DNA of 64,000 nt, taken from NCBI GenBank assembly GCA_934233745.1, contig CAKQGN010000008.1, positions 1 through 64,000 of the forward strand, in the 5' to 3' direction. Shown here piece by piece: positions 1 through 7,943 of the stretch (its first letter is position 1; each line of letters starts with the position of its first letter). Below the pieces are notes generated by a model. That model was not told the origin of the DNA and did not search any database. It saw nothing but the letters and a program-made list of their open reading frames with translations. Origin of the DNA: an uncultured Clostridia bacterium (lineage in GTDB: Bacteria; Bacillota; Clostridia; Christensenellales; CAG-917). A program made the position numbers and the translations under genes.

Positions 1-175
1 TCTTTTTATGTCACTCGTTCGCGGACGAAAAGAATCCAAACTCGTCCGCTCACTTGTACTATACGTCAAGCTCGGCGCTCGCTTTTCTCGCCGCCTTGCG
101 GCTCGCACTCCGAATAAGCACATACTGGTTATAAGTACGCCATGAATAAGTATTCGTTTATCCGCTTGCGTGCTT
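1..175 (+). repeat. Composite intergenic repeat family 1, copy A (partial)
   Basis: The first 175 bases match 35564-35733 almost base for base, starting with a hairpin (GCGGACGA ... TCGTCCGC, about 20-49). Then comes a block with CAAGCTCGGCGCTC and CTCGCCGCCTTGCGGCTCG, ending in CATA..TATAAGTACGC. Related blocks lie at 14566-14905, 20745-21100, 25735-26060 and 35040-35733, all in this orientation. No reading frame in it resembles a protein. The left end may lie outside the window. Confidence 0.8.
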
Positions 176-283
176 TGCACGCTTTCACCAAGCAGACAAT
201 CTTGTGGCTATTTACATCATTTCCTTCCCAGGAGATGTTTCGACTTCGCTCAACATGACAATCAGGTGTGGGTGTTCCCACCC

Positions 284-507
284 GTGTCATTCAGAGCGTA
301 AGCGTGGGAATCCAGCCGACAGGCGCACCCACCAAGCAGACAATCTTGCGAAACTGCGGCAGGAGTTTTTATCCCTGCTCAAAACTGATAGCAAAGATTT
401 TCTGCGCGGTAGTGATTGCGAAAACAAGCGAGGTCGATGGCAATCGCCACTGTTTTTACGTTTCTATTTATGGGATTCCCACGTCGCTTTGCTCCTCGGA
501 ATGACAG
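284..507. repeat. REP-like inverted units and a 180-bp repeat block
   Basis: From about 328 to 507 the sequence (CACCAAGCAGACAATCTTGCG ... GGAATGACAG) is repeated at 26088-26270 with scattered differences. Inside it, GTGTCATTC..GTGGGAATCC near 284-312 and GGGATTCCCACG..CGGAATGAC near 473-505 are inverted copies of one REP-like unit. A second REP-like unit, GGAGATGTTTCGACTTCGCT, lies near 230. The block is non-coding. Its origin is unknown; REP-type mobile repeats are the closest known analogy. Confidence 0.7.
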
Positions 508-522
508 CGTTTGGGCGGTTGC

Positions 523-626
523 CATAACCTAGGCGCCGTTTGAGCAATAGGAGCGTACTTGTTGTACGTGACTGTTTAGGAGCAGAGGGCTGACACAGTT
601 ATTCGCTAAATGACGGCTTATAGGTT
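523..626. repeat. Terminator-embedded hairpin element, copy 1 (metA 3' end)
   Basis: The central hairpin GCGTACTTGTTGTACG and the motif TGACACAGTTATTCG match the copies at 26413-26558 and 35811-35943. The outer arm on the right contains the metA stop codon (minus strand CTATAAGCCGTC) and is partly mirrored on the left (CATAACCTAGGCGCCG). This copy lacks the ATGAAGAACAAGGAAG internal-loop strand seen in the full copies, so it looks partly deleted. Confidence 0.7.
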
Positions 627-1520
627 GAATGGGGTGACTTGGTAGACATAATAATTCAACCAATTATAAAACAGCAAATTCGCCGTGCTACGCCACTTCA
701 TATCTATCTTGTCGAGAGAATCGCCGAAAAAATAGTTGACGGGTTTGTGAATGGGCAAACCTTTTTCTAAATCTCTGAGGTATTCGTTGCAAAGTGTAAA
801 ACGGTCATATTCGCTATGCCCGGTAAAGAAGAACGACTTGTTGTCAACGGTTTTGGCAATGACGACGCCTGCCTCATCGGATTCGGCAAGCACTTTGATT
901 TGCGGAGTTTTTTTGAGAGCGTCCTCGTCGATGCGAGTGTGACGTGATGTCGGGATATAGAACGTGTCGTCCATACCTTTCAGAAGCATATCGTTTGCCA
1001 CAACGGCATGCGCAGGATAAACGCCGAAAAGTTTGTCGGGCAAAACCTGCTTGGCTATTTTGAACTTGTGGTAAAGCGCAGCTTGCGCCCCCCAGCAAAT
1101 ATAAATCGTGCTTGTGACGTTTTTGTCGGCAAAGTCAAAGATTTGTTCAAGCTCTTTCCAGTACTTCACTTCCTCAAACGGTATGGTTTCGACGGGTGCG
1201 CCGGTGACTATCATTCCGTCAAACTTCATTTTTTTTATTTCGTCAAGGGTTTTATAAAAGCGGATCATATGTCCTATCGAAACATGAGTCGGCTCGTAAG
1301 AATCCGTCTTTATAAGCGTTACGTTGATTTGAAGGGGTGAGTTTGAAAGCAACCTGATGAGTTGTGTTTCGGTTGTTTCTTTTGTGGGCATGAGATTGAG
1401 TATCGCAATCTCGATGGGACGAATGTCTTGTCTTACGGCTCTTGCCTCGTCCATAACGAAAATCTTTTCGTCCGAAAGACTTTTGTAGGCAGGCAATCCT
1501 TTGGGAATTATAATAGGCAT
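618..1520 (-). CDS. metA: Homoserine O-acetyltransferase (MetA family)
   Basis: Activates homoserine by O-acylation, the first committed step of methionine synthesis, in the cytoplasm. The 300-aa length is normal for MetA. The nucleophile Cys142 lies in YICWGAQAALYH, and the SRHTR motif follows. Residue 111 is Glu (GAPVETIPF). In this family Glu111 marks acetyl-CoA use, as in the Bacillus cereus enzyme, whereas Gly111 in E. coli marks succinyl-CoA use, so acetylhomoserine is the inferred product. This fits the next gene upstream, an O-acetylhomoserine sulfhydrylase 29 bp away. AAAGGTGACAAT precedes the ATG as ribosome binding site. The stop codon lies inside the outer arm of a hairpin element. 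Confidence in family is high; acyl donor is inferred from one residue plus context. Confidence 0.95.
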   Translation of the reverse strand: MPIIIPKGLPAYKSLSDEKIFVMDEARAVRQDIRPIEIAILNLMPTKETTETQLIRLLSNSPLQINVTLIKTDSYEPTHVSIGHMIRFYKTLDEIKKMKFDGMIVTGAPVETIPFEEVKYWKELEQIFDFADKNVTSTIYICWGAQAALYHKFKIAKQVLPDKLFGVYPAHAVVANDMLLKGMDDTFYIPTSRHTRIDEDALKKTPQIKVLAESDEAGVVIAKTVDNKSFFFTGHSEYDRFTLCNEYLRDLEKGLPIHKPVNYFFGDSLDKIDMKWRSTANLLFYNWLNYYVYQVTPFNL

Positions 1521-1549
1521 ATTGTCACCTTTGTTTCAAAATCGGCAGT

Positions 1550-2839
1550 TTACGCTTCGATATCGGCATTGTCAAGTGCTTGTTTGATGTCATCGATGAG
1601 GTCTTGCGCATTTTCAAGTCCGCAAGAAAGGCGCACGAGATCCGGCAATACTCCTGCCTCGACAAGTTCGCTGTCGGTGAGTTGGCGGTGCGTCGAACTT
1701 GCAGGATGCAAGCAGCAGCTGCGCGCGTCCGCGACGTGAGTTTCTATGGCAACGATTTTAAGCCCTTTCATAAATGCCTCGGCGGCTTTTCTTCCGCCTT
1801 TAACGCCAAAGCTGACAACGCCGCAAGTACCGCTTGGACAATACTTCTTTGCAAGCTCAAAATCTTTGTCCCCTTCAAGAGAGGGATACTTCACCCACGC
1901 AATACGCGAGTCGCTTGCGAGATATTTTGCCACGTCCAAACCGTTTTGACAATGGCGTTGCATTCTCACATGCAAACTTTCAAGACCGAGATTCAGCAAA
2001 AATGCGTTTTGAGGACTTTGAATGGAACCGAAATCTCTCATAAGTTGCGCTGTGCATTTTGTGATAAACGCACCTCCCATACCGAATTTTTCGGCGTAAG
2101 TTATGCCGTGATAGCTGTCATCGGGAGTGCAAAGACCGTGGAATTTGTCGGCATGAGCGAGCCAGTCGAACTTGCCTCCGTCAACGATTGCGCCTCCGAC
2201 CGCCGCACCGTGTCCGTCCATATACTTTGTTGTCGAATGAGTGACGATATCCGCGCCCCACTCTATCGGGCGACAGTTTACAGGTGTTGCAAACGTATTG
2301 TCGACGATAAGCGGCACGCCGTGTCTGTGCGCCACTTTTGCAAACAACTCGATATCGAACATCCTGAGTGCCGGATTTGCGATTGTTTCGCCGAATACGG
2401 CTTTTGTGTTTGGTCTGAATGCTGCTTCGATTTCTTCTTCGGTGCTGTCGGGCGAAATGAATGTGAAATCCACGCCCATCTTGCGCATTGTGACGTTGAA
2501 AAGATTGAAAGTCCCTCCGTATATCGCACTGACGGCAACGACATGGTCGCCTGCGTTTGCGATGTTGAACACGGCATAGAAGTTTGCCGCTTGCCCCGAC
2601 GAGGTAAGCATACCTGCCGTACCGCCCTCAAGCTCTGCGATTTTTGCCGCAACATAGTCGTTTGTCGGGTTTTGAAGTCTTGTATAAAAATATCCGCTGG
2701 TTTCCAAATCGAAAAGTCTTGCCATATCGTCGCTGGTGTCGTACTTAAACGTCGTGCTTTGGATTATAGGGATTTGTCTGGGTTCGCCGTTCTTGGGGGT
2801 ATAGCCGCCCTGAACGCATGTGGTTTCGATTCTTTTCAT
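1550..2839 (-). CDS. metY: O-acetylhomoserine sulfhydrylase (PLP-dependent)
   Basis: Converts O-acetylhomoserine plus sulfide to homocysteine, directly following MetA in the pathway. It is a Cys/Met-metabolism PLP enzyme of 429 aa. The PLP lysine is Lys205 in HSTTKYMDGHG, and YGGT near 107 and the D180NTFATP cofactor motif are present. The insert and length fit the MetY branch rather than cystathionine gamma-synthase (about 380 aa). I start it at the ATG at 2839 because GAGGTAA lies 2 nt upstream; an upstream in-frame ATG at 2857 has no good site. It is read before metA, so the two probably form one transcript. No SAM riboswitch or T-box is visible in the roughly 100 bp upstream. Confidence 0.95.
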   Translation of the reverse strand: MKRIETTCVQGGYTPKNGEPRQIPIIQSTTFKYDTSDDMARLFDLETSGYFYTRLQNPTNDYVAAKIAELEGGTAGMLTSSGQAANFYAVFNIANAGDHVVAVSAIYGGTFNLFNVTMRKMGVDFTFISPDSTEEEIEAAFRPNTKAVFGETIANPALRMFDIELFAKVAHRHGVPLIVDNTFATPVNCRPIEWGADIVTHSTTKYMDGHGAAVGGAIVDGGKFDWLAHADKFHGLCTPDDSYHGITYAEKFGMGGAFITKCTAQLMRDFGSIQSPQNAFLLNLGLESLHVRMQRHCQNGLDVAKYLASDSRIAWVKYPSLEGDKDFELAKKYCPSGTCGVVSFGVKGGRKAAEAFMKGLKIVAIETHVADARSCCLHPASSTHRQLTDSELVEAGVLPDLVRLSCGLENAQDLIDDIKQALDNADIEA

Positions 2840-2941
2840 ATTTACCTCATAGCGCATTGCGCCAAAAACTTATTATCATTTGAATTGTCCGCAAAAATCT
2901 TGCTCAAAAAAACGATTTTCGCCAACAAGCCGATGAAACAA

Positions 2942-3394
2942 TCACTTGTTGTACTCTTTCATCACTCGTTGAAGGTTTCGCTTGTTTTCCTTTTCCTTGA
3001 TTGCCTCGCGTTTGTCGTGCAGCTCCTTGCCTCTGCAAAGCCCCAACTCGATTTTTACGAGAGCATCCTTGAAATAGACTTTGAGCGGAATGAGCGTATA
3101 GCCTTTTTGCTCGACTTTTCCGCGGAGTTTGTTTATCTCGGATTTGTTGAGCAGAAGTTTGCGTGTGCGGCGAGGGTCAACGTTGTTGTAACTGCCCATT
3201 TTGTAGGGAGAAATATGTGCGCCGAGCATAAAAACTTCGCCGTTTTTGATTATGACAAAACTGTCTCGGAGGTTGACTGCTCCGAGGCGAATTGATTTGA
3301 CCTCACACCCCACAAGCACTATGCCTGCCTCGTAGGTGTCCTCGACAAAATAATCGTGATAGGCTTTTTTGTTGGTTGCAACTTGTTTTATCAT
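2942..3394 (-). CDS. smpB: SsrA-binding protein SmpB
   Basis: Binds tmRNA and brings it to stalled ribosomes for trans-translation. The sequence has the family signature ATNKKAYHDYFVEDTYEAGI, then GCEVKSIRLGAVNLRDSF and a basic C-terminal tail (KRNLQRVMKEYNK). It is 150 aa, a normal length. The start at 3394 is supported by a promoter whose -10 box TATAAT lies exactly 6 nt upstream; the TTG at 3409 would fall upstream of the predicted transcription start. No Shine-Dalgarno sequence is present at the ATG, so the mRNA is probably leaderless. secG lies upstream on the same strand, separated by a terminator. The tmRNA gene ssrA is not in the neighbourhood. Confidence 0.95.
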   Translation of the reverse strand: MIKQVATNKKAYHDYFVEDTYEAGIVLVGCEVKSIRLGAVNLRDSFVIIKNGEVFMLGAHISPYKMGSYNNVDPRRTRKLLLNKSEINKLRGKVEQKGYTLIPLKVYFKDALVKIELGLCRGKELHDKREAIKEKENKRNLQRVMKEYNK

Positions 3395-3400
3395 AGTTCG

Positions 3401-3429
3401 ATTATACAATACCTTTATATCATATTCAA
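3401..3429 (-). promoter_or_regulatory. Sigma-A-type promoter of smpB (predicts leaderless mRNA)
   Basis: On the minus strand: TTGAAT, 17-bp spacer, TATAAT, then CGAACT and the smpB ATG. The expected start point, 6-7 nt after the -10 box, coincides with the start codon. Confidence 0.75.
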
Positions 3430-3470
3430 GGGCGAAGAATAATAAATACTCTCGTATTTTGCCCGAGTAT

Positions 3471-3495
3471 AAAAAAACGGCTCGAATACGAGCCG
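3471..3495 (-). terminator. Rho-independent terminator of secG
   Basis: CGGCTCG, loop, CGAGCCG followed by seven T residues on the minus strand, just downstream of the secG stop. Confidence 0.9.
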
Positions 3496-3516
3496 CTTGG
3501 ATACTTTGTGTTGCGA

Positions 3517-3837
3517 TTATACAAACTTGTTGTCAATCAAGCCCCACATAACAAAGCAGATGATTGCACATACAAGAATGAAAGCGAAAAGACCGAACGT
3601 AATCTTTTTCAAAACGCTTTCCTTATTTGTGGACTTGTTTTTGCCGTAATAAGTATCGCTTGCGCCCGTGATGACGCCTACGTTGTCGTTGGTGCCCTTT
3701 TGCATCATTATGACGACGATGATTGCAACAGAGGCAACCACCATCAATATGAGAAACACTTTCAAGCATATTGCATAATCCTGATAGTTCACGCCTTGAG
3801 TGGCAGCGAGAAGGATTGCGTTCAATGTATCAAGCAT
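3517..3837 (-). CDS. secG: Preprotein translocase subunit SecG
   Basis: Accessory membrane subunit of the SecYEG protein-export channel. The 106-aa protein has two hydrophobic helices (about residues 26-46 and 83-103) and between them the SecG loop with VIMMQKGTND and the G-rich ITGASDTYYGKN. This layout and the short C-terminal tail are typical of Firmicute SecG. TAGGAGGTATAGAC precedes the ATG as a strong ribosome binding site. Upstream, TTGCAA-17-TAAAAT is a plausible promoter. The gene is monocistronic: its own terminator lies at 3471-3495 before smpB. Confidence 0.92.
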   Translation of the reverse strand: MLDTLNAILLAATQGVNYQDYAICLKVFLILMVVASVAIIVVIMMQKGTNDNVGVITGASDTYYGKNKSTNKESVLKKITFGLFAFILVCAIICFVMWGLIDNKFV

Positions 3838-4020
3838 GTCTATACCTCCTAAAAGTTACTTTGAAATTTTAGCACAAGGAAAAGCGATTTGCAAGCGGTT
3901 TTATGTATATTTTGATTCTAAATTGCGAAAATCTCGCTTTTTATTTAGAAATACTCGTTTTTGCTCGGAACGCATTTTCACTTTGCCGAATATAATGTGC
4001 AAAATCAATCGAGGTGAAAA

Positions 4021-4533
4021 ATGGATTTTTCAAAATATGCAAGCGAACTGCCCTATCCCGACGTCGAAGTCGAGAAAAACATTGCGGAATCCAAGTTGCT
4101 TATGCCGGTATACTCCGGTTCGTCGGGCGAACTTACGGCGGTAATGACCTATTGTTTTCAAATGTATGTCACGCCAAAATATCCGGATATCCGACAAGCG
4201 CTCAAAGGCATCGCCGTCACCGAGATGCTACACCACAAATTGCTCGGAGAAACCATATATAAGCTCGGCGGATATCCCGTCATCGGCGCGCGCACGTACT
4301 GGAACGGGAGCTTTGCAAACTACACTCTGTCACCGCAAAAGTTTTTGAGAGAAAACATACTTTCGGAACAGAACGCAATCATGAATTACGAACGCACCAT
4401 TCTCAATCTTTCCTCGGACAGCGTAAAGATGTTGCTTGAGAGGATAATCCTCGACGAAGAAGTGCATATCGGCATATTCAGGCAGTTGCTCAAAGACAAC
4501 TTCGACGTCGATTGCGAGCGAGAAAAGCCATAA
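4021..4533 (+). CDS. Ferritin-like di-metal protein (manganese catalase / CotJC-like)
   Basis: A 170-aa four-helix ferritin-like protein, one of the few plus-strand genes here. Metal-ligand candidates are visible in family spacing: Glu37 (GELTA), Glu68-x2-His71 (TEMLHH), Glu124 (NYERTI) and Glu146-x2-His149 (DEEVHIG). This pattern occurs in small manganese-catalase-like and CotJC-like proteins, often linked to peroxide defence or spore coats; the function here is inferred. The CGAGGTGAAAA site precedes the ATG. A bidirectional hairpin at 4586-4612 separates it from the convergent phosphatase gene. It could also be a rubrerythrin-type protein, but no rubredoxin cysteines are present. Confidence 0.75.
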   Translation: MDFSKYASELPYPDVEVEKNIAESKLLMPVYSGSSGELTAVMTYCFQMYVTPKYPDIRQALKGIAVTEMLHHKLLGETIYKLGGYPVIGARTYWNGSFANYTLSPQKFLRENILSEQNAIMNYERTILNLSSDSVKMLLERIILDEEVHIGIFRQLLKDNFDVDCEREKP

Positions 4534-4585
4534 TGAAAATGCGTTTTGTTTTTTATGTTTTGTTGAAAACAGCCGTTTAACACAC

Positions 4586-4612
4586 AAAAACCGACGTTTA
4601 ATCGTCGGTTTT
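4586..4612. terminator. Bidirectional terminator overlapping a stop codon
   Basis: AAAACCGACG, six-base loop, CGTCGGTTTT, with A/T runs both sides. It ends both convergent genes. The left arm on the minus strand is the coding end of the phosphatase gene and its TAA lies in the loop. Confidence 0.9.
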
Positions 4613-5041
4613 GTATATTGTGCGATAGATTCTGTCAAGGTTATTCCAAAATGTCAGATATGTCTTTTCATATGCTTCTATGCCTTGTCCGTAGGGGTCG
4701 TCAATGTCGGTTTCAAACAAATCCGAAAGAATAACCATGTTGCGTTTTGCTCCGTAATTCGCCTTCATAACTTCTGCATGATACGGCGTCATGACAAAAA
4801 CCCAATCGGCTTTTTTGTATAGTTGTTTTGTGCAAAATTGCGACTGTTTGTCAAAATACGGGACGCCGTGTTTGTCGAGAGTCGCAAGGCAAAGCGGATT
4901 GATTTTGTCGTTTGACAGTAGAAGTCCCGCGCTGTCGACTTGTACATCGTCTTTGCCGCGTGCCTTCAAATACGCTTTGAACATGTATTCGAGCATCGGC
5001 GACCTACATGTATTTGCAGAGCAAACAAAAAGCACTTTCAT
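4598..5041 (-). CDS. Low-molecular-weight protein-tyrosine phosphatase
   Basis: A cytoplasmic 147-aa phosphatase of the LMW-PTP / arsenate-reductase-like fold. The catalytic loop C7-S-A-N-T-C-R13-S has the CX5R pattern, and the general acid Asp115 is in DDPYGQG. It overlaps the Sua5 gene by 4 nt (ATGA), so translation is coupled. The same pair occurs in Bacillus (ywlC-ywlE), where the YwlE relative acts on protein arginine phosphate. A threonine in the loop favours arginine phosphatase over tyrosine phosphatase in that family, and Thr11 is present here in the loop (CSANTC). Substrate is therefore open; arginine phosphate is an inference. Its stop codon lies in the terminator loop. Confidence 0.9.
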   Translation of the reverse strand: MKVLFVCSANTCRSPMLEYMFKAYLKARGKDDVQVDSAGLLLSNDKINPLCLATLDKHGVPYFDKQSQFCTKQLYKKADWVFVMTPYHAEVMKANYGAKRNMVILSDLFETDIDDPYGQGIEAYEKTYLTFWNNLDRIYRTIYKTDD

Positions 5042-6021
5042 ACGCTCTTGCCTCCCGCCGCTTTTTCCACCCTGTTCATAACGGACGCTTCCAGTCCCGC
5101 TCCGTCAAGGTGTTCTATGATGATGTAATCGTACTCTTTTTCCGCCGTATGCAAGGCAGAATAGACGTTGCGCGTGTAGTCCTCCACAGTCACGCCGAGC
5201 GAGATTTGCGCACGCTCTTGCACCTTATCCCTATATATATCGCGCGCGACGATAACGGGATGTCTGCCCTCTTGAACTTTTTTGTCATACTCGCCGACGG
5301 CATGGTCTATGTTTTGCGCCATAACCGTTTCCACGACAGGCGCATAATGGGTATATTTCATTCCGGGGGCTTTTGCGATTTTGATAACTTTTCCGTTTTG
5401 GCTTACTTCGCCGACAATATCGAGCAGCATTTCTGCAGTAACCGCGCCGGGACGCAAAATCGTAGGCGTGTCGCAAGTGAGGTCGAGAACTGTCGATTCG
5501 ATGCCGACGCTGCACGCTCCGTCGTCCAAAATAAGCTCGACTTCTCCGTTTAAGTCCTCATAGACGTGCCGAGCGGTTGTTGGCGAAATATGCTTTGAAC
5601 GATTTGCAGACGGAGCGGCAAGCGGCTTACTGTTTGCAATCAGCTCCCTTGCCCACTTGTTTTTCGGCATACGGATTCCGACCGTTTCGCCGCCTGCCGT
5701 GACGATATAAGGCACTTTGTCGCTTTTTTTGAGGATTATCGTAAGAGGTCCGGGCATAAAACGATTGGCAAGCTCATAAAACTTGTCGGGGATGTCAGCC
5801 GCAATATCCTTGACCTGTTCAAGCGACGAGATATGTACGATGAGCGGATTGTCCTGAGGTCTGCCTTTCGCCTTGAAAATTTTTGCGACGGCACTCTCGT
5901 CAAAGGCGTTTGCGCCGAGTCCGTACACGGTTTCTGTCGGGAAAACCACAAGTCCGCCCTCGTTGATTATCTTTGCGCCCTCTTGAATGCCGTCGCTTGC
6001 TTTAACGATTTTTGTTGTCAT
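5038..6021 (-). CDS. ywlC: Threonylcarbamoyl-AMP synthase (Sua5/YwlC type)
   Basis: Makes threonylcarbamoyl-AMP from threonine, bicarbonate and ATP for the t6A modification of ANN-decoding tRNAs. At 327 aa it is the long Sua5 form: an N-terminal YrdC domain (about 1-200, with FPTETVYGLG, KGRPQDNPLIVHI and PSANRS) plus the C-terminal Sua5 domain (about 235-327). The stop overlaps the start of the phosphatase gene by 4 nt. Downstream TsaD/TsaB/TsaE partners are not in this window. Confidence 0.94.
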   Translation of the reverse strand: MTTKIVKASDGIQEGAKIINEGGLVVFPTETVYGLGANAFDESAVAKIFKAKGRPQDNPLIVHISSLEQVKDIAADIPDKFYELANRFMPGPLTIILKKSDKVPYIVTAGGETVGIRMPKNKWARELIANSKPLAAPSANRSKHISPTTARHVYEDLNGEVELILDDGACSVGIESTVLDLTCDTPTILRPGAVTAEMLLDIVGEVSQNGKVIKIAKAPGMKYTHYAPVVETVMAQNIDHAVGEYDKKVQEGRHPVIVARDIYRDKVQERAQISLGVTVEDYTRNVYSALHTAEKEYDYIIIEHLDGAGLEASVMNRVEKAAGGKSV

Positions 6022-6032
6022 TTTATGCCTTC

Positions 6033-7943
6033 TTACACAAGTCTGTACACGGTGTAACTGACGTTTGTACCCACCGTCACTTTGTCAAACACAAAGACGT
6101 TGCTCGGCGATGAAGTCGGCGCATAAAGCACGCTGCCCGCACTCATCGTTGCGTTCATAACCACGTTTTTGTTGACGTTGGGATTGAAGTTTTTGATGCC
6201 GTAGTTGTAGATTGTTTCGTTTTTCTCTGTTTTTTTGCCGCTGTCGACCTTGTACATATAGCATCCGATTTTGTAGATGAAATTGCCCGACTTGTCGGTT
6301 GCGATTTCGTTTTTATTGAGCGGCACGGAGCCGTCGCTCATCCGGGTGACTTGCTTGCCGTCGCTGCCGACGATAAACCAAGTTTTGACGCCCTCGGAGT
6401 TCTTTGCCTGACCTACCGTGTACGAGCCTCTGAAAGCGGAAAGCGAATAATATGTGAAAGGAATCACAACTTCTCCCTTGAGATTGAACGCTCCGTAAAG
6501 TTGCTGAGGACTGGACGACGTGTCGTCGGGATCGTTGATTGCGGCAACGAAAACATTGTTTGAAAGCTCTTGTTGCCTTATATCGTTTCTGCCGTTGTGA
6601 CCGACTTTATTGCCGTTTTTGTCATAGACGTTAAACTCACTCGGCAAAAGAGGATTGTAATAGTATCCGTCGACGCACTGCATGATGAGGTCGAGATATC
6701 CGACCTTTTCTTTTTTCTGATCCTTTATGGTTATGCCGTAGTTGCCTGTAAGCGACATGACGATGTTGAGATTCTCGTCAAGAATAAATTGGTCGTAAGT
6801 GCCGATTTTGTTCACTATCGTCAAGCCGTAGCTCGCATAAGTAAAACCGTCTTTGAGATACGACGACGTTGCCACGCCTGCCTTGTCGCCGTCATAATAG
6901 TTGTTCTCCATATACAGAAAAACCTTGTCGGCATTTTTGGTGTATGCTTGCGACTTGTCGTTGTCGGGCGTGTAGATTCTACGCTCGAAAACGTAGTAGT
7001 CGAAGCCGTCGTAATAGGTGTATTCCTTGTCCTTTTCCACCGTCCAGTCTTGGTGAATGAAGAACTTTCCGCCGCCCATATATGTGATTTCGCCGTAGTA
7101 ATCGTCTTTGTCGTTGTCGGAAACCGTGCCGTTTGCCGTTGCGCTTGTCGTCTGTCCGTCACGAGCTTGCGAATACGGCACCGCAAAGATAAAATCACCC
7201 GTGGTGTTTCCCGTGATTGTGACGTATTTTCCGTCAAAACCTTTTATGTTTGTAAGAGTTCCTTTTGCGTTTTCAAGACGTGCAACGAGCGTGCCTCTGT
7301 CTTGCAGGTTTCCGCTTGTCGTGGGACGATAAATCGACGTATAACCGCTCACACCGTTCTTGTCGTAAGACGAATTGACGGCAATAAGACCTGCGTCAAG
7401 AATTTTCAGAATCGTGTCGATTCCCGCCGCGGTATTTGACGAGTAATTGATTTTTGTGCGCGATATGACGGTGTTGCCCGACGTGTCGAAAACGCCGGCT
7501 TCGCCGTTGATAAACTTGCAGGCGATAAGACCGTCTTTCACTCTTAACGCGCCAATACCCAAATAGGACGGGAAAAGCATGCCTTTCATGCCTCCGTCGA
7601 AATATTCGCGCGTATCGCCGCATTTTACAATCGAAAGCGACTCTCCGTTTTTGACGACAAATGCGTTGATGCTCTCTATATATCCGACATCGCTGTTCAC
7701 GTTTGCGGCCTGGGTATTTTTCGTTGTGCTTGTGGTGTAAATTTCCCACCCCGTGTCGAGAGTAAACTCTCTTTGCGCTCCGCTGAACTCGGGTTTGCTT
7801 TGGGTTGATTTGAAGATGTCCTCAACCGTTTTTGCCTTTGCTTCGTCTTTGTTGCACGAAGAAAGAATGGCAATGCATGCCGAAAGTGTGCATACGGCAA
7901 GCATAACCGCAATGAATTTTGCAAAAATTCGTCTGTTTTTCAT
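6033..7943 (-). CDS. Large lipoprotein with WG-repeat-like segments
   Basis: A 636-aa exported lipoprotein of unknown function. The start at 7943 is chosen because GGAGC lies upstream and the next residues form a signal peptide: MKNRR, a hydrophobic core, and the lipobox LSSC with Cys30. The longer in-frame extension to 8183 is rejected because it runs through recO in another frame. The mature part is beta-rich. Near residues 490-545 YGAFNLKGEVVIPFTYY followed by an S/A-F motif resembles a WG repeat (...GKVVIPFKYD...). Similar but weaker units (DTSGNTVIS, VVGSDGKQV) recur. The start overlaps the recO stop by 4 nt (ATGA). A binding or sensory role outside the membrane is likely but unproven. 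Confidence 0.75.
   Translation of the reverse strand: MKNRRIFAKFIAVMLAVCTLSACIAILSSCNKDEAKAKTVEDIFKSTQSKPEFSGAQREFTLDTGWEIYTTSTTKNTQAANVNSDVGYIESINAFVVKNGESLSIVKCGDTREYFDGGMKGMLFPSYLGIGALRVKDGLIACKFINGEAGVFDTSGNTVISRTKINYSSNTAAGIDTILKILDAGLIAVNSSYDKNGVSGYTSIYRPTTSGNLQDRGTLVARLENAKGTLTNIKGFDGKYVTITGNTTGDFIFAVPYSQARDGQTTSATANGTVSDNDKDDYYGEITYMGGGKFFIHQDWTVEKDKEYTYYDGFDYYVFERRIYTPDNDKSQAYTKNADKVFLYMENNYYDGDKAGVATSSYLKDGFTYASYGLTIVNKIGTYDQFILDENLNIVMSLTGNYGITIKDQKKEKVGYLDLIMQCVDGYYYNPLLPSEFNVYDKNGNKVGHNGRNDIRQQELSNNVFVAAINDPDDTSSSPQQLYGAFNLKGEVVIPFTYYSLSAFRGSYTVGQAKNSEGVKTWFIVGSDGKQVTRMSDGSVPLNKNEIATDKSGNFIYKIGCYMYKVDSGKKTEKNETIYNYGIKNFNPNVNKNVVMNATMSAGSVLYAPTSSPSNVFVFDKVTVGTNVSYTVYRLV

Noticed and set aside
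523..626. Hairpin elements as hammerhead or twister ribozymes
   Set aside because: The required CUGAUGA..GAAA core or the twister conserved residues are not in the conserved loops.
2840..2941. Possible SAM riboswitch or T-box before metY
   Set aside because: Only about 100 bp, no SAM-I core and no T-box sequence (TGGNACCGCG) visible; the same holds for hom and for the thrS leader.
1580..3295. A 571-codon plus-strand frame opposite metY and smpB
   Set aside because: It is the antisense of two clearly recognised genes and has no family resemblance.
3410..3516. tmRNA gene near smpB
   Set aside because: The space between secG and smpB holds only a terminator and a promoter; no Ala-tRNA-like ends or tag frame are seen.
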